Part shown: positions 1 through 8,332 of the stretch, in pieces
How positions within the stretch are numbered: position 1 is the stretch's first letter
How the letters are laid out: each line of letters opens with the position of its first letter
Assembly: GCA_910586065.1 (NCBI GenBank)
Contig: CAJUGI010000001.1
Location: 310,001 to 374,000, forward strand
From: an uncultured Christensenella sp.
GTDB taxonomy: Bacteria > Bacillota > Clostridia > Christensenellales > Borkfalkiaceae
Length of the DNA stretch: 64,000 nucleotides
Reading direction: 5' to 3'
Program-made: the position numbers and the translations under genes
Notes under the pieces: generated by a model
Told to the model about the DNA's origin: nothing
The model's database searches: none
What the model saw: only the letters and a program-made list of their open reading frames with translations

Positions 1-93
1 GCTGTGGCGATAATATTCGGCGCTAACGTTACAGGTAATACGTCAAGCAACATTCAGGGCGATATTACGTTCAGCAACATAGTTATCGAGTAA
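1..93 (+). CDS. C-terminal tail of a carbohydrate-binding-type protein (5' end outside the window)
   Basis: An open frame runs from base 1 to a TAA at 91-93 and encodes the last 30 residues of a protein. The tail reads like the end of the beta-sandwich modules in the lipoprotein encoded at 3263-5068: a stretch on magnitude of FGANVTG, then an ITFSNIVIE strand that parallels ITLSNLVWEV there. It is therefore probably the end of a related secreted carbohydrate-binding protein, placed just before a GH3 glycosidase and transcribed in the same direction. The start and the domain organisation lie outside the window, so the family call is inferred only from this resemblance. Confidence 0.6.
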   Translation, partial: AVAIIFGANVTGNTSSNIQGDITFSNIVIE

Positions 94-117
94 TTTACTG
101 AATATGACGTTTCAGAC

Positions 118-157
118 GGGGCGGCGGTCTTGCCGCCGCCCCGTTTACTTTTTTGCC
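118..157 (+). terminator. Rho-independent terminator after the partial gene
   Basis: A perfect 10-bp GC stem (118-127 with 133-142) around a short loop is followed by a T-rich run. It separates the partial gene from the GH3 gene. Confidence 0.8.
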
Positions 158-216
158 TGATTTTAAATTTACGGATAAATTGTTTCAATATTCAAATTAA
201 AGGAGACAGGTTAAAT

Positions 217-3207
217 ATGTCTAAACATATTGACAGAATATTTAAACGCAGTAAGGCTAAACTTATTGCTTTGCCTGTAGTTGCGGTGCTTTGCGCCGTT
301 TTAATTGCTGTAGTCAACATTGTTCCGAATATGTTTCCTATTCTGCACAGAGTGTTTGCGGGCGACGGCGTTGACGTTTCGGGTTCGGCTGCAGAGCTTG
401 AGGCTGCTGATAAAGTGGTGCGTGAAACCGCCGAAGAAAGCATGGTGCTTTTGTACAACAAGGGTAACTATCTTCCCCTGCGCAATCTTTCGAAAGTAAA
501 TCTTTTCGGTTGGGGCGCGACGGACGGGGGATTTTTGCTTACCGGCGGCGGCAGCGGCGGCGCAACGATTCTCGATAAAGACAGAGACGGTAACGACCGC
601 ATAAAGCTTGACCTTACCGACGCTTTTAAGGAAGCGGAAATCGAATATAACGCGGTTCTTACCGAAGCTTATACCGATTTCAGCAATTTTGACGCCGACT
701 ACAGAAAGGGCGGAACCACGGGAGCCAACGTTACCGAAAGTCTTAAAAATCCCGACGCAAGCTGGTATACCGCCGAGCGTATGAACCAGGCAAAGCAATA
801 TTCGCAGACTGCGGTTGCGGTTATCAGCCGCTGGGGTGCGGAAAATGCAAGCGGACAGGAGCTTAAATCTGTTAACGGCTATACCAACGGCGCCTTTCTT
901 GAACTGACTGCCGAAGAAAAAGCTATGTTCGCCGCGTTGGAAGAGTATAAGTTCGACGTTACGGTTATTCTAAACGTTTGCAACCATATCGAACTCGGCT
1001 TTTTGGAAGAGTACTCCTGCATCAAGGCGTGCATCTTTGCGGGTATACCCGGACAGTCGGGCGCGATTGCCATACCGGAAATAATGAACGGTACGGTCAA
1101 TCCTTCGGGAAGGCTTTCCGACACGCTGCCTTACGACTATCAGAGCTATGACCCTACATACTTCAATGCAGTTAAAAGCGGCAGTGATTTGGTTTATCAG
1201 GAAGGAATTTATTTTGGTTATAAGTGGTACGAAACCGCCGACGCGGAGGGCTTTTTCAAGGCGCGCGGCACCTCTTATGACAAAGTAGTGCAGTTTCCGT
1301 TCGGTTACGGACTTTCTTATACCACATTTGAATGGACGACGGATTTTTCTAAAGTTTTAACGCTTACCGAAGGCGGAGAGTATTCGGTTTCGGTTACCGT
1401 TACAAATACGGGTGCGGTTGCGGGCAAGGACGTGGTTCAGCTTTACGGACACGCGCCCTATACAAACGGCGGAGTGGAAAAGGCGGAGAGAGTTCTTTTG
1501 GACTTTGCAAAGACGCCGCTTATCGAGCCGGGGCAATCGGAAACGGTTACGCTTAAGTTTACTTCTTACGACCTTGCGTCTTACGACGCATACGGCAAAA
1601 ATAACGGCAGTCATACCGGTTATGAACTTGACCCCGGCATATACAGAATTTCCGTTATGAAGAACGCGCACGAATATATGCGCGAGGAGCCCGTAAAGGG
1701 CGATAACGGCGATTATAAAGAAGTAAGCCCTGCGGGCGCTATCGAATTCAATAACGACCCCGTTACCGGTAAAGCCGTTGCAAATAAATTTACAGGTAGT
1801 ACGGCTTACGCCGATTGCCCAACCGACGGCGACAGCAACATTTCATATCTTTCCCGCGCGGACCACTTTGCGAATTTCCCCGAAGCTGAAGCGGCGCGGA
1901 GCGGCAGTACGCCGTCTTTAAACCAAATTAAAGAAGCGAGCAAGAAAGAATACGATGAAGCGAAAGTAAACGCGGGAGTTCAGTACGGACAGAACGCTAA
2001 TATGTATCTCGTCGGCTCTAAAGACGAAAACGGCAATATCGAGCGCGTTTCGCTCAACACACTTAACGGCGAGGGGGAATCGGACGTAACGCTTTATTTT
2101 AACAGCGTTATCCTTCAATTCCTGATGGAAGATTATAATTCTATGCTCTGGGATTCCCTTTTGAGCCAGATAACCGAGGCTGAAACGAAAGACGTTATCG
2201 GCAAGGGCGGTTTTCAGACCGTTGCGTTGTACAGCGTCGGCAAGCATTTTTGCAGGGATAAAGACGGTCCCGCCGGATTTAATAACAGCGTTGACGACGT
2301 GACGGAGGCAAAGAGCGACCAATATACTCTGTTTTGCAGCGAGTCGCTTACCGGTTGCAGTTTCAGCAAGGAAATTGCGTATTCGATAGGCGAGGCGCAG
2401 GCAAAAATCGCTAAATCAGTAGGCTTTCAGGGTTGGTACGGTCCCGGCGCAAATCTTCACCGTTCGGTTTACAATTCGCGCAACTACGAATATTACAGCG
2501 AGGACGCCGTATTGAGCGGCAAATTGGCGGCAAGCACCATTACCGGCGCTTACGACAACAATCTATATTGCTATCTTAAACATTTTGCCGTAAGCGAAGC
2601 GGGAATGAACCCCAAACATCTTAATACCTGGCTTACGGAACAGACGTTGAGGGAGAGTTATCTCCGTCCGTTTGAAATAGCGGTGAAAGAGGGAAAAGCT
2701 AACGCAATGATGAGCGCGTTCAATAACGTGGGCGGAGTTGCGGCAGGTTATAATTACGCGCTTCTTACAGGCGTTTTGCGCAATGAATGGGGCTTTAAAG
2801 GAAGCGTTATAACCGACTGGTTTATGAAAGACGGATATATGAACGATTACGAAGCTGGCGTACTTGCGGGCAACGACCTGTGGTTGAACGGTACGTATCA
2901 GGAAGCGGCGGCTTTGAATCTTGCCGATAAACACGTTGCTTACGCGGCGCGCCAATCGGTAAAGAATATTCTTTACACATATATCGACACCAACCAGACG
3001 GCGATAGGAATTAAAGTAAAACCCGCGCCTCATTCGGCTCTGCTTGACGGTTTGTGTATAGGCGTAAGCGTTATTCTGGCGCTCGGTATCGCCGCTTGCA
3101 TCGCTTTTACGGCGTTGCCGTATTTGCCTTTTGCAAAGCCGGCGGGCGGCAAATCAGATAACAACGGCGGCTCTCTGGAAACTCCGGACGGCGCTGTGCA
3201 GAACTAA
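217..3207 (+). CDS. Membrane-anchored GH3 beta-glucosidase-like enzyme with inverted domain order
   Basis: A 996-residue glycoside hydrolase of family 3, expected to hydrolyse beta-linked glucosides or xylosides outside the cell. The ATG at 217 has a good site (AAAGGAGA) ahead of it; the frame is open further upstream but without a ribosome site. Domains run in permuted order: a membrane helix near residues 18-42, the GH3 C-terminal alpha/beta domain (GWGATDGG and a glycine-rich loop) to about 390, a fibronectin-III-like domain (VTNTGAVAGKDVVQLY), then the TIM-barrel domain usually found first (DGPAGFN, LKHFAVSE, VITDWF), and a second hydrophobic helix near 955-978. Asp867 in ITDWF is the predicted nucleophile. 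The inverted order is known from some ruminal clostridial beta-glucosidases. Two helices with the enzyme between them imply both termini inside the cell. The substrate cannot be read from sequence. Confidence 0.9.
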   Translation: MSKHIDRIFKRSKAKLIALPVVAVLCAVLIAVVNIVPNMFPILHRVFAGDGVDVSGSAAELEAADKVVRETAEESMVLLYNKGNYLPLRNLSKVNLFGWGATDGGFLLTGGGSGGATILDKDRDGNDRIKLDLTDAFKEAEIEYNAVLTEAYTDFSNFDADYRKGGTTGANVTESLKNPDASWYTAERMNQAKQYSQTAVAVISRWGAENASGQELKSVNGYTNGAFLELTAEEKAMFAALEEYKFDVTVILNVCNHIELGFLEEYSCIKACIFAGIPGQSGAIAIPEIMNGTVNPSGRLSDTLPYDYQSYDPTYFNAVKSGSDLVYQEGIYFGYKWYETADAEGFFKARGTSYDKVVQFPFGYGLSYTTFEWTTDFSKVLTLTEGGEYSVSVTVTNTGAVAGKDVVQLYGHAPYTNGGVEKAERVLLDFAKTPLIEPGQSETVTLKFTSYDLASYDAYGKNNGSHTGYELDPGIYRISVMKNAHEYMREEPVKGDNGDYKEVSPAGAIEFNNDPVTGKAVANKFTGSTAYADCPTDGDSNISYLSRADHFANFPEAEAARSGSTPSLNQIKEASKKEYDEAKVNAGVQYGQNANMYLVGSKDENGNIERVSLNTLNGEGESDVTLYFNSVILQFLMEDYNSMLWDSLLSQITEAETKDVIGKGGFQTVALYSVGKHFCRDKDGPAGFNNSVDDVTEAKSDQYTLFCSESLTGCSFSKEIAYSIGEAQAKIAKSVGFQGWYGPGANLHRSVYNSRNYEYYSEDAVLSGKLAASTITGAYDNNLYCYLKHFAVSEAGMNPKHLNTWLTEQTLRESYLRPFEIAVKEGKANAMMSAFNNVGGVAAGYNYALLTGVLRNEWGFKGSVITDWFMKDGYMNDYEAGVLAGNDLWLNGTYQEAAALNLADKHVAYAARQSVKNILYTYIDTNQTAIGIKVKPAPHSALLDGLCIGVSVILALGIAACIAFTALPYLPFAKPAGGKSDNNGGSLETPDGAVQN

Positions 3208-3262
3208 AAAACGATTGATTTTTAAATCTGAAACAAACGAAATATTTTAAGGAGGAAATATT

Positions 3263-5068
3263 ATGAAAAAATTCAGACTGGGAAAACTCTTTTCGACGGT
3301 TTGCGCGTTGCTTTCTTTCGTTTTGGTTTTCTCTATTGCCGCCTGCGGCGGCGGAGACGGCGGCTCGGGCGGCGGTGAAAGTAACGGGCTGACGTTGAAC
3401 GCGTATACGCTTTCGATAGACAAAAACGGAAATTCTCCGTTGCTTGTTACTTCGCCTGTAACTGAGGACGTTATATGGACTTCGTCGGATGAATCGAAAG
3501 TAACGGTAACCGGCAGCGGGGCAGGAAAGAGAATGGGCACCGTAAGCGCGGTTGAAATCGGTACGGCAGTTATAACCGCAAAGTCGGGCGAAAACTTTGC
3601 TACTTGCACCGTAAACGTATTGGAGGCTGAAACGATAACAGTTACCAAAGACGGGTCCGCTGTTTCTTCGGATGTTACTATTAGCGGTAAAGACGCAACC
3701 GTACAGCTTTCGGCAACCTCGTCGAGAGGTCACGATATTGCCTGGGAAAGCAGTAAACCGCTTATCGCTTCCGTATCGGAAAACGGTTTGGTGACGGCTT
3801 TGGCTTCGAGCGGTACGGTAGTAATTAAGGCAACCTGCGCCCAGCATTCCAACGTTTCCAAAACAGTGACCGTGGTTATAGGAAGCGGACAGGACGCGGC
3901 TTACAATCTTGAGAAGGGCGATGAGAACGGTCAGTTCGGTAATTACAATTCCAACGATAACCCCGGCGTTTGGGTGTATTGGAACCAGTTCAACAACGTT
4001 GCAAACGCAACTTACGACAGCGGCGTAGTGAGCTTGCAGACTACCGGCGTGGAAGAAGGGGCGTGGTGGTATAACGTACAGTTATTTTACACCGCAACCG
4101 CCGCCGATAAAGACACTGCGGGCAACGCTTTGAAGGGCGGCACGCATTATAAGCTGACTTTTGATATAAACACAACAATGGGCGGCGACATTACCGTAAA
4201 TAAATATGTGTTACATCTTAACGAAGGCGCAAATCATTGCACGGTTTATTACGACCATACCGCCACTGCGTTTGCTATGCAGTTGGGCGTAGAGGGCGTG
4301 GGATGTAATCTTACTAATGCCAACATAACTCTTTCCAATCTCGTATGGGAAGTTTCCGCAAAGGAAAACCTTGTTGCGCCTTCTTTCAGTATTACGGATA
4401 ACGTAATAACCATAAACGACGGCAACCCTGCGGGCAGTGTGGGAAGCTATACGCTTAATTTATATAATGATAGCGGCGTTTCGGTTGGCGGCGTAATGGT
4501 TACCAACGGCACAAAAATTGATACGAGCAAGATAAAACCCAACGGTACCTATACGGGCAAGCTTGTTGCAAACGCGGCTAACGCGCATTATGTTACCGCT
4601 CCCGAAGCTACTTCGCAAAATGCAAGCGTTGTTGTTAACAACGAACACGTAACGTATGATATGGATTCGAGTGGCGAGGCCGGTGCGCTTAAAGAAACGG
4701 GCGTGTGGACTTATTGGACGGAAAACTGGGTTTCTTTTAAGGGTACGGTTACGGACGACGTTGCAAATATAACGTTCAGCAACAATTCCGGCAACTGGTA
4801 CGACACTCAGTTATTCTATAAAATACCCGGTAAAAATGCGGGCGCTACATATAAAGTTACGCTTCACATCAACAACGTACCCAAAGCAGGAAGAATAACC
4901 GTAAACGACGTTGTAAAGAATTTAACGGCGGGCGATAATGCCATAGAGCTTAATATTACCGAAACTTCCGGCGCAACTGTTAAACTTGTTTTCGGCGTTG
5001 TAAACGAAAGCAACAAGCAGGATATTCAGGCGGCAACAAACCTTGAAGTGTATCTTGAAACAAATTAA
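3263..5068 (+). CDS. Secreted lipoprotein with Big2 domains and tandem carbohydrate-binding-like modules
   Basis: A 601-residue protein with a lipoprotein signal peptide ending in the lipobox IAAC (Cys about residue 28) and a glycine/serine linker. Two Ig-like Big2 domains follow (motifs VIWTSSDESKVTV and IAWESSKPLIASVSENGLV). Next come two similar beta-sandwich modules, each opening with a tryptophan-rich strand (GVWVYWNQF and GVWTYWTENW) and carrying WYNVQLFY or WYDTQLFY, which resembles CBM4/9-type sugar-binding folds; a short linker domain separates them. The start has a strong AAGGAGG site. It lies 55 bases after the GH3 gene and probably shares its transcript. I infer that it holds glycans near the membrane-bound glycosidase. 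No catalytic motif was seen. Confidence 0.8.
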   Translation: MKKFRLGKLFSTVCALLSFVLVFSIAACGGGDGGSGGGESNGLTLNAYTLSIDKNGNSPLLVTSPVTEDVIWTSSDESKVTVTGSGAGKRMGTVSAVEIGTAVITAKSGENFATCTVNVLEAETITVTKDGSAVSSDVTISGKDATVQLSATSSRGHDIAWESSKPLIASVSENGLVTALASSGTVVIKATCAQHSNVSKTVTVVIGSGQDAAYNLEKGDENGQFGNYNSNDNPGVWVYWNQFNNVANATYDSGVVSLQTTGVEEGAWWYNVQLFYTATAADKDTAGNALKGGTHYKLTFDINTTMGGDITVNKYVLHLNEGANHCTVYYDHTATAFAMQLGVEGVGCNLTNANITLSNLVWEVSAKENLVAPSFSITDNVITINDGNPAGSVGSYTLNLYNDSGVSVGGVMVTNGTKIDTSKIKPNGTYTGKLVANAANAHYVTAPEATSQNASVVVNNEHVTYDMDSSGEAGALKETGVWTYWTENWVSFKGTVTDDVANITFSNNSGNWYDTQLFYKIPGKNAGATYKVTLHINNVPKAGRITVNDVVKNLTAGDNAIELNITETSGATVKLVFGVVNESNKQDIQAATNLEVYLETN

Positions 5069-5094
5069 CTTTATAATACAATAATATATAAAGG

Positions 5095-5123
5095 CAGGGC
5101 TTAAAATTAAGCCCTGTTTTTTT
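5095..5123 (+). terminator. Rho-independent terminator after the lipoprotein gene
   Basis: A 9-bp stem (5095-5103 with 5108-5116) is followed by seven T residues. Confidence 0.85.
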
Positions 5124-5157
5124 GTGTGAATTTTAAATTATAACATTAATGAGTTGG

Positions 5158-5186
5158 TTGAAAATTAGTATTGAGTATGATATAAT
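5158..5186 (+). promoter_or_regulatory. Sigma-A-type promoter placed for a leaderless mRNA
   Basis: TTGAAA at 5158-5163 and TATAAT at 5181-5186 are separated by exactly 17 bases. The ATG of the next gene begins 6 bases after the -10 box, at the expected transcription start, and no Shine-Dalgarno sequence is present. Confidence 0.75.
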
Positions 5187-5192
5187 TAATAT

Positions 5193-5498
5193 ATGAAAAA
5201 GTTTTTAATATCAATTTTAGTGGTTTTTAGTTTCGCACTAATATTGATTTGTGTATGCGTGACGAATGGTGACGCTTGCTCTTATACAATAATATATTCT
5301 GCAACGGACGGTGGTTATATAGACGGGCAAGCGGAACAGCAGTTAGAAAGCGGCAAAGACGGATTGACAGTAGTTGCCGTGCCTTATGACGGCTATGAAT
5401 TCGTGAAATGGTCGGACGGTGTAACAACTGCAGAACGGTGCGAAACAAATATTATATCGTATTTAGGAGCGTCTGCGATTTTTGAAAAAATAGTTTAA
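5193..5498 (+). CDS. Small secreted protein with an InlB-like repeat
   Basis: A 101-residue protein with an N-terminal hydrophobic signal (residues 1-25, KKFLISILVVFSFALILICVC). One divergent InlB B-repeat-like unit follows: a glycine-rich turn (ATDGGYIDG), a charged linker, then the hallmark VPYDGYEFVKWSDG. Such units are common on secreted proteins of Firmicutes and are thought to be adhesive or structural. The cysteine in the hydrophobic segment could be a lipidation site, but the lipobox is poor. A consensus promoter sits immediately upstream and a terminator immediately downstream, so this is a single-gene unit. Its role is unknown. Confidence 0.65.
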   Translation: MKKFLISILVVFSFALILICVCVTNGDACSYTIIYSATDGGYIDGQAEQQLESGKDGLTVVAVPYDGYEFVKWSDGVTTAERCETNIISYLGASAIFEKIV

Positions 5499-5505
5499 AC
5501 AAAAA

Positions 5506-5531
5506 AACAGTCTTAGTTGACTGTTTTTTAT
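5506..5531 (+). terminator. Rho-independent terminator after the InlB-like gene
   Basis: A 7-bp stem (5506-5512 with 5519-5525) is followed by a T run. Confidence 0.75.
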
Positions 5532-5588
5532 TATTTTAGTATACGAATTAATAAAATGACAATCGCAAATAATATTCCGGCTATTTAA

Positions 5589-5885
5589 GAATACGTTGCT
5601 TATACGGAATATGCGGTAAGAATGACTAACAAATCAACGGCGACAAAAGCGGTAATTCCTTCTTTTGTTGAAATGGACGGTAAAACATATTCCGTTACTG
5701 AAGTAGTTTCAAACGGATTTACATACGCTTTTCAATTAAAACGTGTAAGTTTGTCTAATTCTATTAAGAAACTTGGGAATTTTGCTTTTGCAAACTGTAA
5801 AAAATTGGAATGTGTTAATTTGGCAAATGTTGAACTGATGTTGCATTTTAGTTGTATTTCAATCCGATGGTTACCATCGGTATAA
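5589..5885 (+). pseudogene. Remnant of a BspA-type leucine-rich repeat protein
   Basis: An open stretch begins after an in-frame stop at 5586 and keeps sense upstream of the first ATG at 5622. It encodes one to two LRR_5 (BspA-like) repeats: the pattern IPSFVEMDGKTYSVTEV, then LKRVSLSNSIKKLGNFAF and CKKLECVNL. There is no ribosome site and no signal peptide, and the last 15 residues do not fit the repeat. It looks like an internal piece of a surface LRR protein left by deletion. A second decayed gene of the same family lies at 39628-40384. Confidence 0.6.
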
Positions 5886-5888
5886 AAA

Positions 5889-5910
5889 AGCGGTCTCTTG
5901 CGAGACCGCT
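5889..5910. terminator. Bidirectional terminator
   Basis: A 9-bp GC-rich stem with a 4-base loop lies between convergent genes, with A/T runs on both sides. Confidence 0.75.
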
Positions 5911-5955
5911 ATATTTTGTATTAAATTGAACATAAAAACTACATTTTGTGTTATC

Positions 5956-6957
5956 TTATTTCGTCATAGCTTCCTGAACGGCAACCGCAACTGCTACCGT
6001 TGCGCCGACCATAGGGTTGTTACCCATGCCGATTAAGCCCATCATTTCAACGTGTGCGGGAACGGAGGAAGAGCCTGCGAACTGCGCGTCGGAGTGCATT
6101 CTGCCCATCGTATCAGTCATACCGTAAGAGGAAGGGCCGGCCGCCATGTTGTCGGGGTGCAGAGTTCTGCCCGTACCGCCGCCGGACGCAACCGAGAAAT
6201 ACTTAACGCCGTTTTCAACGCACCATTTTTTATAGGTGCCCGCAACGGGGTGCTGGAAGCGGGTGGGGTTGGTGGAGTTGCCCGTAATCGAAACGGAAAC
6301 GTGCTCCATCTTCATAATAGCAACGCCTTCGGGCACGTTGTCGGCGCCATAGCATTTAACCTTTGCTCTGGGTCCGTCGGAGAACGCCACGCTGTCGATA
6401 ACCTTAACTGTTTCTGCATAGGGGTCGAACTGCGTTCTGCAATACGTAAAGCCGTTAATTCTGGAAATAATATAAGCGGCGTCTTTACCGAGTCCGTTCA
6501 AAATAACTCTCAAAGGCTTTTTGCGCACCTTGTTTGCATTTTCAGCAATTTTAATTGCGCCTTCCGCCGCCGCGAACGATTCGTGTCCCGCAAGGAAACA
6601 GAAACAATCGGTTTCTTCGGAAAGAAGCATAGAACCGAGGTTGCCGTGACCTAAACCTACTTTTCTGTTTTCGGCAACAGAGCCGGGAATGCAGAAACTC
6701 TGCAGACCCACGCCGATTTTCGTTGCCGCGTCGGCAGCCTTTTTGCAACCGCTCTTTATAGCGATAGCCGCGCCTACAGTGTAAGCCCACACCGCGTTTT
6801 CGAAACAGATGGGCTGTGTGCCGCGCACGATTTTGTCTACGTCAACGCCCTTTTTAAGGGTAATTTCTTTACATTCTTCAATCGACTTAATGCCGTATTC
6901 TTTTAAAACGCCTAAAATTTTCTTTTCGCGTCTTTCATAGCTTTCAAAAAGCGCCAT
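5956..6957 (-). CDS. GGGtGRT protein, partner of a NifU-like scaffold
   Basis: A 333-residue protein of the family named after its signature, here seen as GGGTGRT in the segment YFSVASGGGTGRTLHP. The family is found with NifU-like Fe-S scaffold genes in anaerobes, and its biochemical function is not established. Other conserved-looking parts are HGNLGSMLLSEETDCFCFLAGHESFAAAEGA with two nearby cysteines and a glycine-rich C-terminal end (GMGNNPMVGATVAVAVAVQ). I chose the ATG at 6957: an AAGGAGG site lies 9 bases ahead, while the upstream TTG directly abuts that site. Only one base separates it from the stop of the preceding scaffold gene, so the two are translationally coupled. No membrane segment was seen. 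Confidence 0.85.
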   Translation of the reverse strand: MALFESYERREKKILGVLKEYGIKSIEECKEITLKKGVDVDKIVRGTQPICFENAVWAYTVGAAIAIKSGCKKAADAATKIGVGLQSFCIPGSVAENRKVGLGHGNLGSMLLSEETDCFCFLAGHESFAAAEGAIKIAENANKVRKKPLRVILNGLGKDAAYIISRINGFTYCRTQFDPYAETVKVIDSVAFSDGPRAKVKCYGADNVPEGVAIMKMEHVSVSITGNSTNPTRFQHPVAGTYKKWCVENGVKYFSVASGGGTGRTLHPDNMAAGPSSYGMTDTMGRMHSDAQFAGSSSVPAHVEMMGLIGMGNNPMVGATVAVAVAVQEAMTK

Positions 6958-6958
6958 C

Positions 6959-7684
6959 TCAGTCAACCTCCTTGTCCGTTCTGGGGTCTATGTGCTTAAC
7001 CGCGCCGTTTTCTTTGGAATATCTTCCGTAAGTGCCGATAGCTTTTTCGTAAGCTTCGTTGGGGGTAAGCCCTTTCTTTATAAAATCAGTCATTTTGCCG
7101 AGGGATACGAACTTATAACCGCAAATTTCGTTGTTTTTGTCAAGTGCAAGCGCAATAACATAGCCTTCGGCCATTTCAAGATATCTTGCGCCCTTTAATT
7201 TCGTGCCGTACATCGTGCCGACCTGAGAGCGGAGCCCCTTGCCCAAATCTTCAAGTCCCGCGCCAATGGTGAGTCCGTCTTCCGAAAACGCCGACTGGGT
7301 TCTGCCGTAAACTATCTGTAAAAACAGTTCGCGCATTGCCGTGTTTATTGCGTCGCAGACAAGGTCGGTGTTGAGAGCTTCGAGAATAGTTTTTCCGGGG
7401 AGTATTTCGGAAGCCATTGCCGCCGAGTGCGTCATACCCGAACAACCGATAGTTTCGACAAGCGCCTCTTCGATTATACCGTCTTTAACGTTGAGGCTTA
7501 GTTTGCAGGCGCCCTGCTGGGGAGCGCACCAGCCTATGCCGTGCGTAAAGCCCTTAATGTCCTTGATTTCCTTTGCCTGAATCCAGAGCCCTTCTTCGGG
7601 AATGGGAGCGGGGCCGTGTTCGAATCTACCCGAAACGCCCTTGGCAACGCAAATCATATTTTCAATGTCTTTTGAATATTGCAT
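6959..7684 (-). CDS. NifU-like iron-sulfur cluster assembly scaffold protein
   Basis: A 241-residue protein of the IscU/NifU N-terminal type, with cysteine-bearing segments WCAPQQGACKLS and ETIGCSGMTHSAAM that fit cluster-ligand positions, and a C-terminal extension beyond the usual 130-residue scaffold. It is predicted to carry or assemble a transient Fe-S cluster in the cytoplasm. I set the start at the ATG at 7684, preceded by GGAGG; an upstream in-frame ATG would place that ribosome site inside the gene. It is the first gene of a two-gene leftward operon with the GGGtGRT gene. The client of this pair is not evident. No cysteine desulfurase lies nearby. Confidence 0.8.
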   Translation of the reverse strand: MQYSKDIENMICVAKGVSGRFEHGPAPIPEEGLWIQAKEIKDIKGFTHGIGWCAPQQGACKLSLNVKDGIIEEALVETIGCSGMTHSAAMASEILPGKTILEALNTDLVCDAINTAMRELFLQIVYGRTQSAFSEDGLTIGAGLEDLGKGLRSQVGTMYGTKLKGARYLEMAEGYVIALALDKNNEICGYKFVSLGKMTDFIKKGLTPNEAYEKAIGTYGRYSKENGAVKHIDPRTDKEVD

Positions 7685-7731
7685 TACGTATTCCTCCAAA
7701 ATTTTTACGTGACATTTTTTTGCCGTAAATC

Positions 7732-7760
7732 ATTATAACATTATTTTTTTATTAATACAA
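7732..7760 (-). promoter_or_regulatory. Promoter of the Fe-S scaffold/GGGtGRT operon
   Basis: On the minus strand a TTGTAT box (7755-7760) and a TATAAT box (7732-7737) have a 17-base spacer. Confidence 0.65.
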
Positions 7761-7849
7761 TAAAAAATTACAAAAAAATCAACCCTCTTAGGCTCTTTTT
7801 TTGTTTACCGGCGCCGAAATTGTAGTATAATTAAAGTAAGGTAAAATAT

Positions 7850-8332
7850 ATGCTTTGTCAACACTGTAAAAAAAATACGGCTACGCATAACAGAGTCGTA
7901 ATAATAGGCGATAAAAAATTTGAAAGCCATCTTTGCGCGGATTGTTATCTTTCGATGTTCGGAGAACTCAATTCCAAAGGCGATATTCTGGGCGAAATAA
8001 CGGGGGAGCCGCTTGTGCATACAAAGAGGTGCCCTGTGTGCGGAACTACGTTTTCGGATTACGAACGCACGGGGCTTTTGGGATGCGCAAGTTGTTACGA
8101 CGTTTTTAAGGACAGCTTGTTGCCGGTAATAGGCAGAATTCACGGAAAAACCGAGCACGTAGGCAAAGCCGGAACCAACAGCGACGAACACGGACTTCAC
8201 CGCCGTCTTAAGGCGTTGCAGGAGCAACTTGAAACCGCCCTGCGCGAAAAGCGGTTTAACGACGCAGACGAGCTTAACCGGCGCATATACGCCATATCTA
8301 AAACTATTTACGGGGGCGGCAACAATGGATAA
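7850..8332 (+). CDS. mcsA: McsA, zinc-finger activator of the McsB arginine kinase
   Basis: A 160-residue protein with four CXXC pairs (CQHC, CADC, CPVC, CASC) forming two zinc-binding units in the first 90 residues and a C-terminal UVR motif (LQEQLETALREKRFNDADELNRR). In Firmicutes McsA activates McsB and links it to the ClpC protease. The gene heads mcsA-mcsB-clpC. A TATAAT at about 7832 with a TTTACC-like -35 box could be its promoter, and the ribosome site (AAGG) is weak. The repressor gene ctsR, usual at this position, is absent and no heptad repeat typical of CtsR operators was seen upstream. Confidence 0.9.
   Translation: MLCQHCKKNTATHNRVVIIGDKKFESHLCADCYLSMFGELNSKGDILGEITGEPLVHTKRCPVCGTTFSDYERTGLLGCASCYDVFKDSLLPVIGRIHGKTEHVGKAGTNSDEHGLHRRLKALQEQLETALREKRFNDADELNRRIYAISKTIYGGGNNG

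Noticed and set aside
7780..7850. CtsR operator upstream of mcsA
   Set aside because: No tandem GGTCAAA-type heptads appear in the region; the sequence is AT-rich with one TATAAT box only.
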